This document shows, in pieces, positions 13,844-21,988 of a stretch of 32,327 bases of DNA (positions are counted from its first letter, which is position 1; each line of letters begins with the position of its first letter). A model generated the notes under the pieces. It made no database searches, had not been told where the DNA came from, and saw only the letters and a list, made by a program, of their open reading frames with translations. A program made the position numbers and the translations under genes. The DNA comes from Streptomycetaceae bacterium (lineage in GTDB: Bacteria > Actinomycetota > Actinomycetes > Nanopelagicales > Nanopelagicaceae). The stretch is from assembly GCA_900298985.1 (NCBI GenBank), contig OMHY01000012.1:1-32327 (forward strand). Reading direction: 5' to 3'.

Positions 13844-15739
13844 CTAAATATCAGTATTTAAAACTTGGCGTTGATATAGGTCAAAGTAAAGTCCCTTTTG
13901 GGAAACGAGATAGTCATGGCTACCTCGCTCTAATATTTTTCCTTGATCAATTACTAAAATCTCATCTGCGTTAACTATTGTAGAAAGCCGATGGGCGATA
14001 ACTAGACTGGTTCTTCCTGCTAATGCTTGCTTGAGCGCCAGTTGCACTAAAGCTTCATTTTCCGAATCTAGATGGGCAGTTGCTTCATCTAAAATAACTA
14101 TTTCTGGTTTTTTTAGTAACAGCCTAGCTATAGCCAATCTTTGTTTTTCTCCACCTGATAAACGGTGCCCTCTTTCACCCACTACTGTATTTATCCCATT
14201 TGGTAATTGACGAATTAAATTTCCAATTTGAGCACTATCGCAGGCGGCCAAAATTTCTTCATGTGTAACTTGTGGATTAGCGTATTTCAAATTGGCTTCA
14301 ATGGTGTCATGAAATAGATGACTATCTTGAGTTACAACTCCAATAATATTTCTTAGTTTTCTTAAATCTAATTCTCTAATATCAACTCCATTAATTTTTA
14401 TTGACCCAGAATTAACATCATAAAGCCTTGGTAATAAAGCAGAGAGTGTAGATTTTCCGGCACCGGAGGGCCCCACTAACGCCACCATTTGCCCGGGATT
14501 AACAGTAAAAGAAATACCTTTTAATATTTCACCGGTTTCCACTATTTCTTTTCGAGCAACCACCTCTAAGGAAGCTAAGTAAATTTCTGAGGCCTTTGGG
14601 TAAGCAAAGTGAATATTTTCTACCTCTATTTTTGGCATACCTGATGGAATTTCCTTAGAATTTGCTGGAGATTTCACCATTGGTTCTAAATCTAAAACTT
14701 CAAAAACTCTTTCAAAAGATACCAATGCGGTCATTACATCAATTCTGATATTGGAAAGTGCAGTAATAGGTCCATATAGCCTTGCTAGTAAAGAAGTTAT
14801 AGCCACTAATGTACCAACTGAAATAGTTTTGTTTATCGCATAGTGACCACCTAATCCATAGGCCAGTGCGGTTGCGACAGAAGCGACTACACCTAAAGCA
14901 ATCATAAACATCCGGTTTAACAAGGCACTTCTTATTCCAATATTGGCAACTTTTCTTGCTTTCTCTTTAAAATTCAAACTTTCATTCTCAGAATTTCCAT
15001 AAAGTGCAACTAACAATGCACCGGATACATTAAATCTTTCAGTCATAGTCGCTGACATCTCTGCATTTAAATTAAAGGATTCCCGAGTTAACATTTGCAG
15101 TTTTTTGCCAATTACCTTGGCTGGAATCAAAAAGAGTGGTGTCATCAATAGAGAAAATAAGGTAATTTGCCAAGATAAAGCAAACATGGTGATTCCCACC
15201 AAAGTGAGAGTTAAAGCATTGGCAAATAGATTAGAGAGGGTGGAGGTAAAAGCTTGTTGTGCACCCAAAACATCTGAATTCAATCTAGAAATTAAAGCTC
15301 CGGTTTGAGTTCTGGTAAAAAAAGCTATGGATTGTTTTTGGACATGGGAAAATACCTCTGTTCGTAGATCAAATATTAGTCCTTCGCCAATCCTCGAACT
15401 TAAGCTTCTATTAAGTAAGTTAATGCCACCATCAACAAGCGCTAACAAAACTACAATTAAAGCAATTTGAGTCACTAAATCACCGTTGTTTTTTATTACT
15501 CCTTGATCAATTAAGCGCTTGAGTAATAAAGGAGTTGCTACTAAGACTAAAGAATCAATTACCACGGAAAATAAGAATGCTATTAATTGAATTTTATATT
15601 TAGCAGCATATTTTGCAATTCTGGGAAAAGTTCCGGTCTTGATTTTGTTATTCAAAACATTGCGGTCTTTGGCCATGCTACTCATAATTACATGTCTGCC
15701 ACCACTGCTCATACTGGGTCCCAAGTTTGAGAATGACAT
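13844..15739 (-). CDS. ABC transporter, fused permease and ATPase (exporter type)
   Basis: A half-size ABC exporter. The N-terminal part has about six helices of the type I exporter fold, and the C-terminal ATPase shows Walker A GPSGAGKST, Q-loop VVTQDSHL, signature LSGGEKQRL, Walker B VILDEATAHLD and H-loop IAHRLSTI. It would act as a homo- or heterodimer; the substrate (lipid, peptide or drug) is unknown. The track's 681-residue version extends through the divergent promoter into the MFS gene. I place the start at the ATG at 15739 (631 residues), though ATGs at 15712, 15685 and 15676 are alternatives and no good Shine-Dalgarno decides it. It ends against the AKR gene and is divergent from the MFS gene. 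Confidence 0.85.
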   Translation of the reverse strand: MSFSNLGPSMSSGGRHVIMSSMAKDRNVLNNKIKTGTFPRIAKYAAKYKIQLIAFLFSVVIDSLVLVATPLLLKRLIDQGVIKNNGDLVTQIALIVVLLALVDGGINLLNRSLSSRIGEGLIFDLRTEVFSHVQKQSIAFFTRTQTGALISRLNSDVLGAQQAFTSTLSNLFANALTLTLVGITMFALSWQITLFSLLMTPLFLIPAKVIGKKLQMLTRESFNLNAEMSATMTERFNVSGALLVALYGNSENESLNFKEKARKVANIGIRSALLNRMFMIALGVVASVATALAYGLGGHYAINKTISVGTLVAITSLLARLYGPITALSNIRIDVMTALVSFERVFEVLDLEPMVKSPANSKEIPSGMPKIEVENIHFAYPKASEIYLASLEVVARKEIVETGEILKGISFTVNPGQMVALVGPSGAGKSTLSALLPRLYDVNSGSIKINGVDIRELDLRKLRNIIGVVTQDSHLFHDTIEANLKYANPQVTHEEILAACDSAQIGNLIRQLPNGINTVVGERGHRLSGGEKQRLAIARLLLKKPEIVILDEATAHLDSENEALVQLALKQALAGRTSLVIAHRLSTIVNADEILVIDQGKILERGSHDYLVSQKGLYFDLYQRQVLNTDI

Positions 15740-15832
15740 ATCAGAATTCTTGACGTATCTAGCAAAAGTTGCAAATCTAACTCTGCTATCTAAGGTAAAA
15801 TTAATATTAAAGTTGAAAACTAGTGAAAAAGA

Positions 15833-17041
15833 GTGAATTTGAACCATGAATTTAATCGCAGCTATTTGACTGCTGCCGAGAGAATCCAAATATATTTATT
15901 AATGGCCATTTTTGGATTTGGTATATTTGCCGCAACTCCTCGAGCGAATTCTCTTAAATCTAATTTAAATGTAAATAATCAACTCTATGGTGTTCTAGTC
16001 ACACTTGGCGCAATTGGAGCAAGTTTCGGCTTTATTTACTCTGGCAAAATAGTTCAAAAATTTGGGAGTCAAAAAGTTCTTTTTCTCTCAGCAACTTTAT
16101 TGTATGGATTTTATGCAACAATCCCACACATTCATATTTGGTGGCTATATTTAATAATAAATATTTCTTTGGGTTTTGCTATTTCTGGCTATAACGCAGC
16201 TTCTTTTTCTCTAGTAGTGGCTAGGGAAGTTGAAACTAAACAATACCTAATGGCTCGTTTCCAGGGATCATGGAGCATCGGAGTATTACTAACTTCTTTG
16301 CTTGCCTATTTAATAGCACCTTATATTTCATTTGCTTGTCATGTTGATACCATTGCTGGAATTTCCTGGTTACTCACTATGTTGATTATTTATCGACTCA
16401 AAGAATCTTTTTCCACTGTAGATAAAGATGAAACTTCAAATTTAACTTTTACTCTGCGAGCAATTAAAGAATCTATCAGCTTAGATTATTTGCTAGTTGC
16501 AGGTTTTACCTGTGGTGTCTTTATGGAATTTGTTGCAGGTGATTGGACTACGTTAGTGATGCACCAAGAATTTAAATCGAGTATTACAACTTCAATTGGT
16601 ATTTACTTTCTTTTTGTACTCGCTATGATTATTGGTCGAATGTCTGCACCTTTCTTAATTAATCATAATTCAGAAAAATTTTGGCTATTAATAGCAACTT
16701 TAGTCGGAGGTTCTACCTCTCTAATTGGATTTGAAACTGGTCATTTAATGGTTCACAGTAACCATAATCTGGCTCTCATTTTAGAATCAATCGGATTCTT
16801 CTTTGGAGGTTTGGGTACCTCCATAATCTCTCCCATATTTAGCAATGCAGTAGTACGAAGGTCGCCAGAACATCCAGCACAAGCTATATCAAAGCTTTGG
16901 TTTACCCACTCCGTAATCAATACAATTTTAAGACTTTGTTTTTCAGCAATAGTTGGAATTTCTTCAATCTCCACTTCATTAGTAATTCCAGCAGTATTAC
17001 TAATAGGTAGCAGTTTTTTTGTATCAGTTGCACAAAAATAG
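15833..17041 (+). CDS. MFS transporter
   Basis: A protein of 402 residues with twelve probable membrane helices in two halves. The loop between helices 2 and 3 has SGKIVQKFGSQKVLF, a form of the MFS motif GxxxDRxGxR/K, and the central cytoplasmic loop (about 196-210) carries charged residues. The overall look is of YbjJ/FucP-like sugar or drug porters, but the substrate is not readable. The GTG start is the only early in-frame start after an upstream TGA. No clear Shine-Dalgarno or TANNNT-spaced box is seen. It is followed 13 bp later by a small membrane protein gene, probably in the same transcript, and is divergent from the ABC exporter. Confidence 0.8.
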   Translation: MNLNHEFNRSYLTAAERIQIYLLMAIFGFGIFAATPRANSLKSNLNVNNQLYGVLVTLGAIGASFGFIYSGKIVQKFGSQKVLFLSATLLYGFYATIPHIHIWWLYLIINISLGFAISGYNAASFSLVVAREVETKQYLMARFQGSWSIGVLLTSLLAYLIAPYISFACHVDTIAGISWLLTMLIIYRLKESFSTVDKDETSNLTFTLRAIKESISLDYLLVAGFTCGVFMEFVAGDWTTLVMHQEFKSSITTSIGIYFLFVLAMIIGRMSAPFLINHNSEKFWLLIATLVGGSTSLIGFETGHLMVHSNHNLALILESIGFFFGGLGTSIISPIFSNAVVRRSPEHPAQAISKLWFTHSVINTILRLCFSAIVGISSISTSLVIPAVLLIGSSFFVSVAQK

Positions 17042-17054
17042 AAGGTGAGTATCT

Positions 17055-17231
17055 ATGTTAGGCGGAATTGATAACCATATCTTTTTTGAAGGGTTAGGTG
17101 GTTTTGCAATATTGCTACTGATTATTGTTCCCTTGCTCAAATGGACTTTTCCCACGTCCCCTTCCAAAAAAGCAGAAAAGCTGGAGCGCAAAAGAATCAA
17201 ACAGGATCTGCGAAGATTAAAAAAACTTTAA
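17055..17231 (+). CDS. Small single-TM protein with basic tail (58 aa), unlisted in the ORF track
   Basis: This ORF falls under the track's length cut-off. The ATG lies 7-8 nt after AAGGTGAG, a strong Shine-Dalgarno placed just behind the MFS stop. The product starts MLGGIDNHIFFEGLGG, has one hydrophobic helix (about residues 16-29), and ends in a strongly basic amphipathic stretch, KKAEKLERKRIKQDLRRLKK. Topology is probably N-out/C-in by the positive-inside rule. The 13-bp spacing suggests co-expression with the MFS transporter, perhaps as a small accessory or stabilising subunit. I do not recognise the family. The reading frame fills the gap between the MFS gene and xylA almost exactly, which favours a real gene. 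Confidence 0.7.
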   Translation: MLGGIDNHIFFEGLGGFAILLLIIVPLLKWTFPTSPSKKAEKLERKRIKQDLRRLKKL

Positions 17232-17243
17232 AAAGCTTTTTAA
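17228..17243. repeat. 16-bp perfect palindrome spanning two convergent stop codons
   Basis: TTAAAAAGCTTTTTAA includes the TAA of the 58-residue gene (17229-17231) and, on the other strand, the TAA of xylA (17240-17242). With no loop and almost only A/T pairs it would be a poor classical terminator, but runs of T lie on both strands and some bidirectional termination is possible. Confidence 0.4.
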
Positions 17244-18394
17244 TTAACTCCCATTAAATGTTCCATCGCCAATTGATCAAGCACTTCATAGTGATATGCC
17301 CTCTTACCAGCGGCTTCAATATCTATATTTTCTGAAATCAAATCTTTCCAACTCTCATTTGAATTCAAAGTTGGTTGTTCTAAACCAGGAATATTAGAGT
17401 TTTTCATCGCTTCTTTTACTCGCGGATCATTTCTAAATTTCAACGCTCGGTCCTTCAAAATTAAATACATTCTCATATTTGAAGTAGCAGAGGTCCAAAC
17501 GCCATCTTTATTTTCAGTCCTGGCTGGTTTATAGTCAAAATGTTTCATGCCTTGATAGTTATATCTTTCAAGTAAATCAACTAAGAAAAATGCACTCTTC
17601 ACATCTCCATGACCAAAGACGAAATCTTGATCATATTTAGGTCCACGTTGTCCATTTAAATCAATATGAAATAATTTTCCTTGCCATAAAGCTTGCGCGA
17701 TACCATGAACAAAATTCAAATTAGCCATTTGTTCATGCCCAACCTCTGGATTTAATCCGACCATCTCTGGATTATCCAAAGTATTAATGAATGCTAAAGC
17801 ATGTCCAATAGTCGGAAGGAAAATATCTCCCCTTGGTTCATTTGGTTTTGGCTCAATTGCAAATTTAATATCAAAATTTTGATCTTTAACATATTGACCC
17901 AAGATATTAAATGCTTCTCGATATCTTTCCAAAGCTACAAAAGCATCTTTGGAACTCTCTGATTCAGCACCCTCTCGCCCACCCCAACAAACATAAATTT
18001 TGGCTCCTAAATCAACAGCCAGTTCCAAATTGCGCATAACTTTCTTAATCGCATATCTTCTAATATCTCTATCATTAGAGGTGAATGCGCCATCTTTGAA
18101 TACTGGATGGGAAAATAAATTGGTTGTCATCATCGGCACTTTCATGCCAGTTTCACTTAATGCTTTTTTGAAACGATTAATATGTTGTTCTCTTTGCGAA
18201 TCAGAGGAACCATATGGAATTAAATCATCATCGTGAAAAGTAACTCCATATGCACCGCGCTTGGCTAACTCGGTTACCGATTCAACTGGGTCAAGTGGTT
18301 CTCGTGTGGGATCTCCAAATGGATCACGTGCTTGCCAACCGACTGTCCAAAGTCCAAAGGTAAATTTATCTTCCTTACTTGGCGTTACATTCAT
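17240..18394 (-). CDS. xylA: Xylose isomerase, class I
   Basis: The cytoplasmic enzyme interconverts D-xylose and D-xylulose (and D-glucose and fructose). The 384 residues match the short actinobacterial class I form. All active-site residues fall at the Streptomyces/Arthrobacter positions as I know them: H54 and D57 (VTFHDDD), E181 ([12 protein letters not shown]), E217 and H220 (NPEVGHEQ), D245 (HIDLN), D255 and D257 (YDQDF) and D287 (HFDYKP). The protein should therefore be active with two divalent metals. The ATG follows AGGGGAA with good spacing. It lies 40 bp downstream of xylB on the same strand and is probably the second gene of the operon. Confidence 0.97.
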   Translation of the reverse strand: MNVTPSKEDKFTFGLWTVGWQARDPFGDPTREPLDPVESVTELAKRGAYGVTFHDDDLIPYGSSDSQREQHINRFKKALSETGMKVPMMTTNLFSHPVFKDGAFTSNDRDIRRYAIKKVMRNLELAVDLGAKIYVCWGGREGAESESSKDAFVALERYREAFNILGQYVKDQNFDIKFAIEPKPNEPRGDIFLPTIGHALAFINTLDNPEMVGLNPEVGHEQMANLNFVHGIAQALWQGKLFHIDLNGQRGPKYDQDFVFGHGDVKSAFFLVDLLERYNYQGMKHFDYKPARTENKDGVWTSATSNMRMYLILKDRALKFRNDPRVKEAMKNSNIPGLEQPTLNSNESWKDLISENIDIEAAGKRAYHYEVLDQLAMEHLMGVN

Positions 18395-18434
18395 GATTTC
18401 CCCTAATCACCATAATTTAATATTGTAAAAGAAT

Positions 18435-19901
18435 TTAATTCCAAGATTCAGTTGAATCTCTAAGTTCACGATACCTCTCTATCACTTCAGATGCAACCTT
18501 AGTAGAAATATCTGAGTTCACTACTGCAACTGGGGTGTTATTCCAGATAGGTGGCTCTGGTGTTGAATTTAGAATCCATGCTGCTTGTCTGGCCGCCCCC
18601 TCTGCAACATATTGTCCTGGAGTTGGGAGATAAATTTCACCGCCTAATAAAGATGCAGTAATTTGTTGAACAGCTGGATTTGATGCTGCTCCTCCAATTA
18701 ATAAGTATCTTTTTGGTTGGATACCACATTCCTTCAATGCTAGAACCGCATCCACCATTCCACAAATCACTCCTTCAATCATCGCCCTCGCAATATTTTC
18801 GCGAGTGCTGTTGGAAAGATTCATTCCGGAAAGTATTCCTTTTGCATTTGGTCTATTCGGAGTTCTCTCCCCTTCAAAATAAGGTAACAAAGTCAATCCA
18901 CCGCTTCCCGGTAATGCTTTTAAAGCTAGATCTGATAGCTCGGCAAAATTTACATCTAGTAATTTACAAGCTTGATCAAAAATCCGGGCTGCATTTAAAG
19001 TACAAACTAGTGGTAAGTACCTACCGGTAGTATCGGAAAAACCTGCAACTAAGCCGCGAGAATCATTAGTGGGTTTGTCACTAACTACAAATACTGTGCC
19101 ACTTGTTCCCAGTGAAATTACTGCATCCCCAGGCTGTAAATTTAATCCGAGTGCTGCTCCGGCATTATCTCCTGCACCTGGAGCAATTAAGACTTCTTTT
19201 CCGGTAACCAAATTTGAAATACCAATTGGCTGATTTTTAGGAGTAATTTTGGGAAGAGTTATCTCTTTGGCATCTTTAATTTTATTTACAGATAAGTTTA
19301 GGAGATCATAATCATAAGAGTTTGTAAGTGGATTGAAATATCCGGTTCCAGAAGCATCACTTGCATCAGTCGCTAATGATTCCAGAGAATTGTCGTTGGC
19401 ATTTATTTTCCAGCTTAACCAATCATGTGGCAAAGCAATGGCATGAGTTTTTCTAATATTTTCTGATTCATTTTCCGCAACCCAACGAACTTTGCTTGCG
19501 GTAAATGCTGCCAATAGAACTGAACCAGTCCTTTTAGCAATTTCATTATCACCGCCAATTTCAAAATTTAGTTTTTTAGCTTGTGAGGCACTTCTAACAT
19601 CATTCCAAAGTAATGCTGGTCTAACTACATCTTTATTTTCATCTATTAGTACCATTCCATGCTGTTGACCAGCAATTGATATTGCGGCCACATCCTCTAA
19701 ACCACCTGCGTTTTTAATTGCTAGATGTAGTGCTTGTAACCAAATTTGTGGATCTGTTTCAGTGCCAAATATTGGATTACCATTTTTATCAACACCTGAT
19801 TGATGGGAGGCTGAGCCTTCTCTAATTAATTCTCCGGTTTGTGCATTTTTAATTAATACTTTGGTGGATTGGGTTGAGGAATCAACACCTGCTACATTCA
19901 T
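18435..19901 (-). CDS. xylB: Xylulokinase
   Basis: A FGGY-family sugar kinase of 488 residues. It phosphorylates D-xylulose to xylulose 5-phosphate for the pentose phosphate pathway. Visible are the N-terminal phosphate loop GVDSSTQSTKV (5-15), GQQHGMV (78-84, the xylulokinase-type substrate loop), the catalytic D245 in PGAGDNAGAALG, and the C-terminal LLIGGAASNPAVQQ ATP-binding motif. The ATG has a strong GGGAGGGG ribosome-binding site. A TAGAAT box lies at 19922-19927. It is directly upstream of xylA, which fixes xylulose over glycerol or gluconate as substrate. No xylose transporter or XylR-type regulator is in the window. Confidence 0.95.
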   Translation of the reverse strand: MNVAGVDSSTQSTKVLIKNAQTGELIREGSASHQSGVDKNGNPIFGTETDPQIWLQALHLAIKNAGGLEDVAAISIAGQQHGMVLIDENKDVVRPALLWNDVRSASQAKKLNFEIGGDNEIAKRTGSVLLAAFTASKVRWVAENESENIRKTHAIALPHDWLSWKINANDNSLESLATDASDASGTGYFNPLTNSYDYDLLNLSVNKIKDAKEITLPKITPKNQPIGISNLVTGKEVLIAPGAGDNAGAALGLNLQPGDAVISLGTSGTVFVVSDKPTNDSRGLVAGFSDTTGRYLPLVCTLNAARIFDQACKLLDVNFAELSDLALKALPGSGGLTLLPYFEGERTPNRPNAKGILSGMNLSNSTRENIARAMIEGVICGMVDAVLALKECGIQPKRYLLIGGAASNPAVQQITASLLGGEIYLPTPGQYVAEGAARQAAWILNSTPEPPIWNNTPVAVVNSDISTKVASEVIERYRELRDSTESWN

Positions 19902-19915
19902 ATATTTCCCCTCCC

Positions 19916-19927
19916 AGAATAATTCTA
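19916..19927 (-). promoter_or_regulatory. Candidate -10 (TAGAAT) and small palindrome upstream of xylB
   Basis: TAGAAT (19922-19927, minus) fits TANNNT. It overlaps the 11-bp palindrome AGAAT-A-ATTCT (19916-19926). Transcription would start near 19915, giving a short leader with the GGGAGGGG site. The -35 is not clear; TTGAAT occurs 21 nt further up, too far to be ideal. The operator role is speculative. Confidence 0.35.
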
Positions 19928-19983
19928 GTAATTATTGAGATTAAATGAATTCAAGTATTTTCAAAATATTGGCTTTTTAGGTG

Positions 19984-20066
19984 TGGCTGGTACTAGATTC
20001 GAACTAGTGAAGGCGTGAACCGGCGGATTTACAGTCCGCTCCCATTGGCCGCTCGGGCAACCAGCC
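19984..20066 (-). tRNA. tRNA-Tyr (GTA)
   Basis: An 83-nt class II tRNA on the minus strand. Acceptor GGCTGGT pairs with ACCAGCC; the anticodon stem GCGGA/TCCGC encloses loop CTGTAAA (anticodon GTA); a variable arm of about 14 nt follows; the T-arm is ACTAG-TTCGAAT-CTAGT. The discriminator is A and CCA is not encoded. In many Actinobacteria it lies next to yajQ and close to tRNA-Thr/tRNA-Met; here yajQ is near but the other tRNAs are 20 kb away. Confidence 0.96.
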
Positions 20067-20186
20067 GTGATTACTAAGAGGCTCATCGTAACCAAATATC
20101 CTTTATTTTCCAAATGAAAGAAATACTGGGAATCCAATTTCAATATACTGGATAGAATTCTCATCTAATAACAGAAAAGAGTGGTT

Positions 20187-20543
20187 ATGTTAATTGGATT
20201 AATAATTGGGTTGATTGCCGGATTACTTTCGGGATTATTTGGAATTGGTGGTGGAATAGTCATAGTACCAATGCTGGTTTCATTTTTAAAATTCCCACAA
20301 AGTAAAGCGGTTGGTACCTCACTTGCTTCTATGTTGTTACCAGTAGGCATTTTAGCGGTTTGGAAATATTTCAAAAAAGGTGATGTGGATTTCAAGATAG
20401 CAGCGATGATTGCTCTTGGAATTTTTGTAATGGCCTTTGTAGGATCAAATTTTGGTTTGAGTCTAGGAAATACTTGGGCAGCAAAATTGTTTGGAGTTTT
20501 ATTAATTGCGGTGGGAATAAAGTTTTTAGTTTTTTCAAAGTAA
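20187..20543 (+). CDS. Half-size TauE/SafE family membrane protein
   Basis: The N-terminus has the family signature GLLSGLFGIGGGIVIVPML followed by QSKAVGTSLASMLL, as in the first repeat of TauE/SafE (DUF81) anion exporters. The protein has only about 118 residues and four helices, half the usual eight-helix size, so it would have to dimerise. Such single-repeat members are found in other bacteria. The frame is intact with a normal stop, so I call it a gene and not a remnant. The start may be the ATG at 20187 or the GTG at 20181; neither has a good Shine-Dalgarno. TAGAAT at 20153-20158 may be its -10. The substrate (sulfite, sulfoacetate or other anion) is unknown. Confidence 0.75.
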   Translation: MLIGLIIGLIAGLLSGLFGIGGGIVIVPMLVSFLKFPQSKAVGTSLASMLLPVGILAVWKYFKKGDVDFKIAAMIALGIFVMAFVGSNFGLSLGNTWAAKLFGVLLIAVGIKFLVFSK

Positions 20544-20586
20544 TTAATGAATGAGTAAATATTTAGAAAGTCAGTGAGGAGAAAAA

Positions 20587-21075
20587 ATGGCAGATTCTAG
20601 TTTTGATATTGTCTCAGAGGTAGATCATATGGAGGTAGATAACGCTTTCAATCAAACTGAGCGGGAGATTGCAACTAGATTTGATTTCAAAAATACAGGG
20701 ACTAAGATTGAAAAAAGTGGAAAAAAATTTGTAATTGAATCTGAAACAGAGGAGAGAGCTAAAGCTGCTTTAGATGTTTTCAAAGAAAAGTTAGTAAAAA
20801 GACAGGTTTCGCTAAAGCATCTGGTAGATGCTAAACCAGAACTAAGTGGGAAAATTTTTAAAATTGATTGTGAACTTAAAGAAGGATTGTCCACAGAGAA
20901 TGCGAAACTGCTAGCAAAAATTATTCGAGACTCTGGACCAAAATCTGTAAAGACACAGATTCAAGGGGAATCGCTAAGAGTTACCTCGAAAAGTAGGGAT
21001 GATTTACAAGACACAATTGCACTAGTTAAATCTCAAAGTTTAGAGTTTGCAGTCCAATTCCAAAATTACCGGTAA
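20587..21075 (+). CDS. yajQ: YajQ family nucleotide-binding protein
   Basis: A protein of 162 residues beginning [20 protein letters not shown] and containing [11 protein letters not shown], the standard YajQ/UPF0234 N-terminus; the C-terminal half has [20 protein letters not shown]. The family has two tandem ferredoxin-like domains, and members bind nucleotides or cyclic-di-GMP in some proteobacteria; its job in Actinobacteria is not settled. The ATG has a strong GAGGAG ribosome-binding site. The position beside tRNA-Tyr is conserved in Actinobacteria to my knowledge. It is followed 19 bp later by rarD. Confidence 0.95.
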   Translation: MADSSFDIVSEVDHMEVDNAFNQTEREIATRFDFKNTGTKIEKSGKKFVIESETEERAKAALDVFKEKLVKRQVSLKHLVDAKPELSGKIFKIDCELKEGLSTENAKLLAKIIRDSGPKSVKTQIQGESLRVTSKSRDDLQDTIALVKSQSLEFAVQFQNYR

Positions 21076-21094
21076 ATTGATTGAGGATATTTGA

Positions 21095-21988
21095 TTGAAA
21101 AATTCTAAGAGTGGTTTGCTCTATGCGTTTGCAGCTTATGGGTTATGGGGTCTATTTCCACTTTATTGGCCGTTATTAGAACCAGCAAATAGCATTGAAA
21201 TAGTTGCACATCGTGCACTTTGGACTTTAGTATTTTGCGCAATTGTGTTGGGCTTTCGAAATGAAATTAGATCTACTCTTTCACTTTTGAAAAAGCCAAA
21301 AGTCTTGTTGATGTTATCTCTGGCAACTATTCTTGTTTCAATTAATTGGTTGACCTATATCTGGGCTACAAACCACGGCCATGTGGTTGAAGCGGCCCTG
21401 GGTTATTACATTAACCCTCTGGTGGTAATTGGTTTTGGCACTATTGTTTTTCGGGAAAGGTTGCGAAAATTCCAAATTTATTCCGTAGCTCTAGCTACTA
21501 TTGGAGTTTTGGTATTAACTATAGATGTGGGCAGGCCCCCCTGGATTGCTTTAACTCTTGCTGCTTCTTGGGGTAGTTATGGAGTTGTAAAAAAGAAATT
21601 AGGTTTAGGATCACTTGAATCATTGGCAATCGAAACTTTAGTTGCTGCTTTGCCCTATTTAATTTATGTTTTAGTTCTGGCAAATCGAGGTACTGGGGAA
21701 TTTGGAAAACATCCAAAAATAACGATTTTATTGATGTTAGCTGGAGTAAATACCGCTGTGCCTTTGCTCTTTTTCAATAGCGCAACTATTCGCTTACCTT
21801 TATCTGTAACTGGGTTGATGCAATATTTAACTCCGACATTTCAATTCTTGATTGGAGTTGTGATAAGACATGAACATATGTCTATCGGGCGCTGGGTTGG
21901 ATTTTTTGTAATATGGGGTGCGCTATTTTTATTAGGCACAGACCTACTAAAATCAAGCAGATCGATTAACAATACTCTCAGTCAATAA
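21095..21988 (+). CDS. rarD: EamA family transporter, RarD-like
   Basis: A protein of 297 residues with ten predicted helices in two EamA repeats. The N-terminus GLLYAFAAYGLWGLFPLYW and the segment VEAALGYYINPL are diagnostic of RarD. Proteins of this group are drug/metabolite-superfamily permeases; the natural substrate is unknown and the chloramphenicol link comes from other organisms. The start is a TTG, supported by GAGGA 7 nt upstream; the next in-frame ATG is deep in helix 3. Its last 36 bp overlap the convergent polyprenyl synthase gene. Probably co-transcribed with yajQ. Confidence 0.9.
   Translation: MKNSKSGLLYAFAAYGLWGLFPLYWPLLEPANSIEIVAHRALWTLVFCAIVLGFRNEIRSTLSLLKKPKVLLMLSLATILVSINWLTYIWATNHGHVVEAALGYYINPLVVIGFGTIVFRERLRKFQIYSVALATIGVLVLTIDVGRPPWIALTLAASWGSYGVVKKKLGLGSLESLAIETLVAALPYLIYVLVLANRGTGEFGKHPKITILLMLAGVNTAVPLLFFNSATIRLPLSVTGLMQYLTPTFQFLIGVVIRHEHMSIGRWVGFFVIWGALFLLGTDLLKSSRSINNTLSQ

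Noticed and set aside
15740-15889. N-terminal extension of the ABC transporter (681 aa in the track)
   Set aside because: It would overlap the start of the divergent MFS gene and the first 50 residues do not look like ABC sequence.
20187-20543. Half-size TauE/SafE gene as a pseudogene
   Set aside because: The frame is intact with a clean end and single-repeat members exist in the family; no second-half remnant follows.
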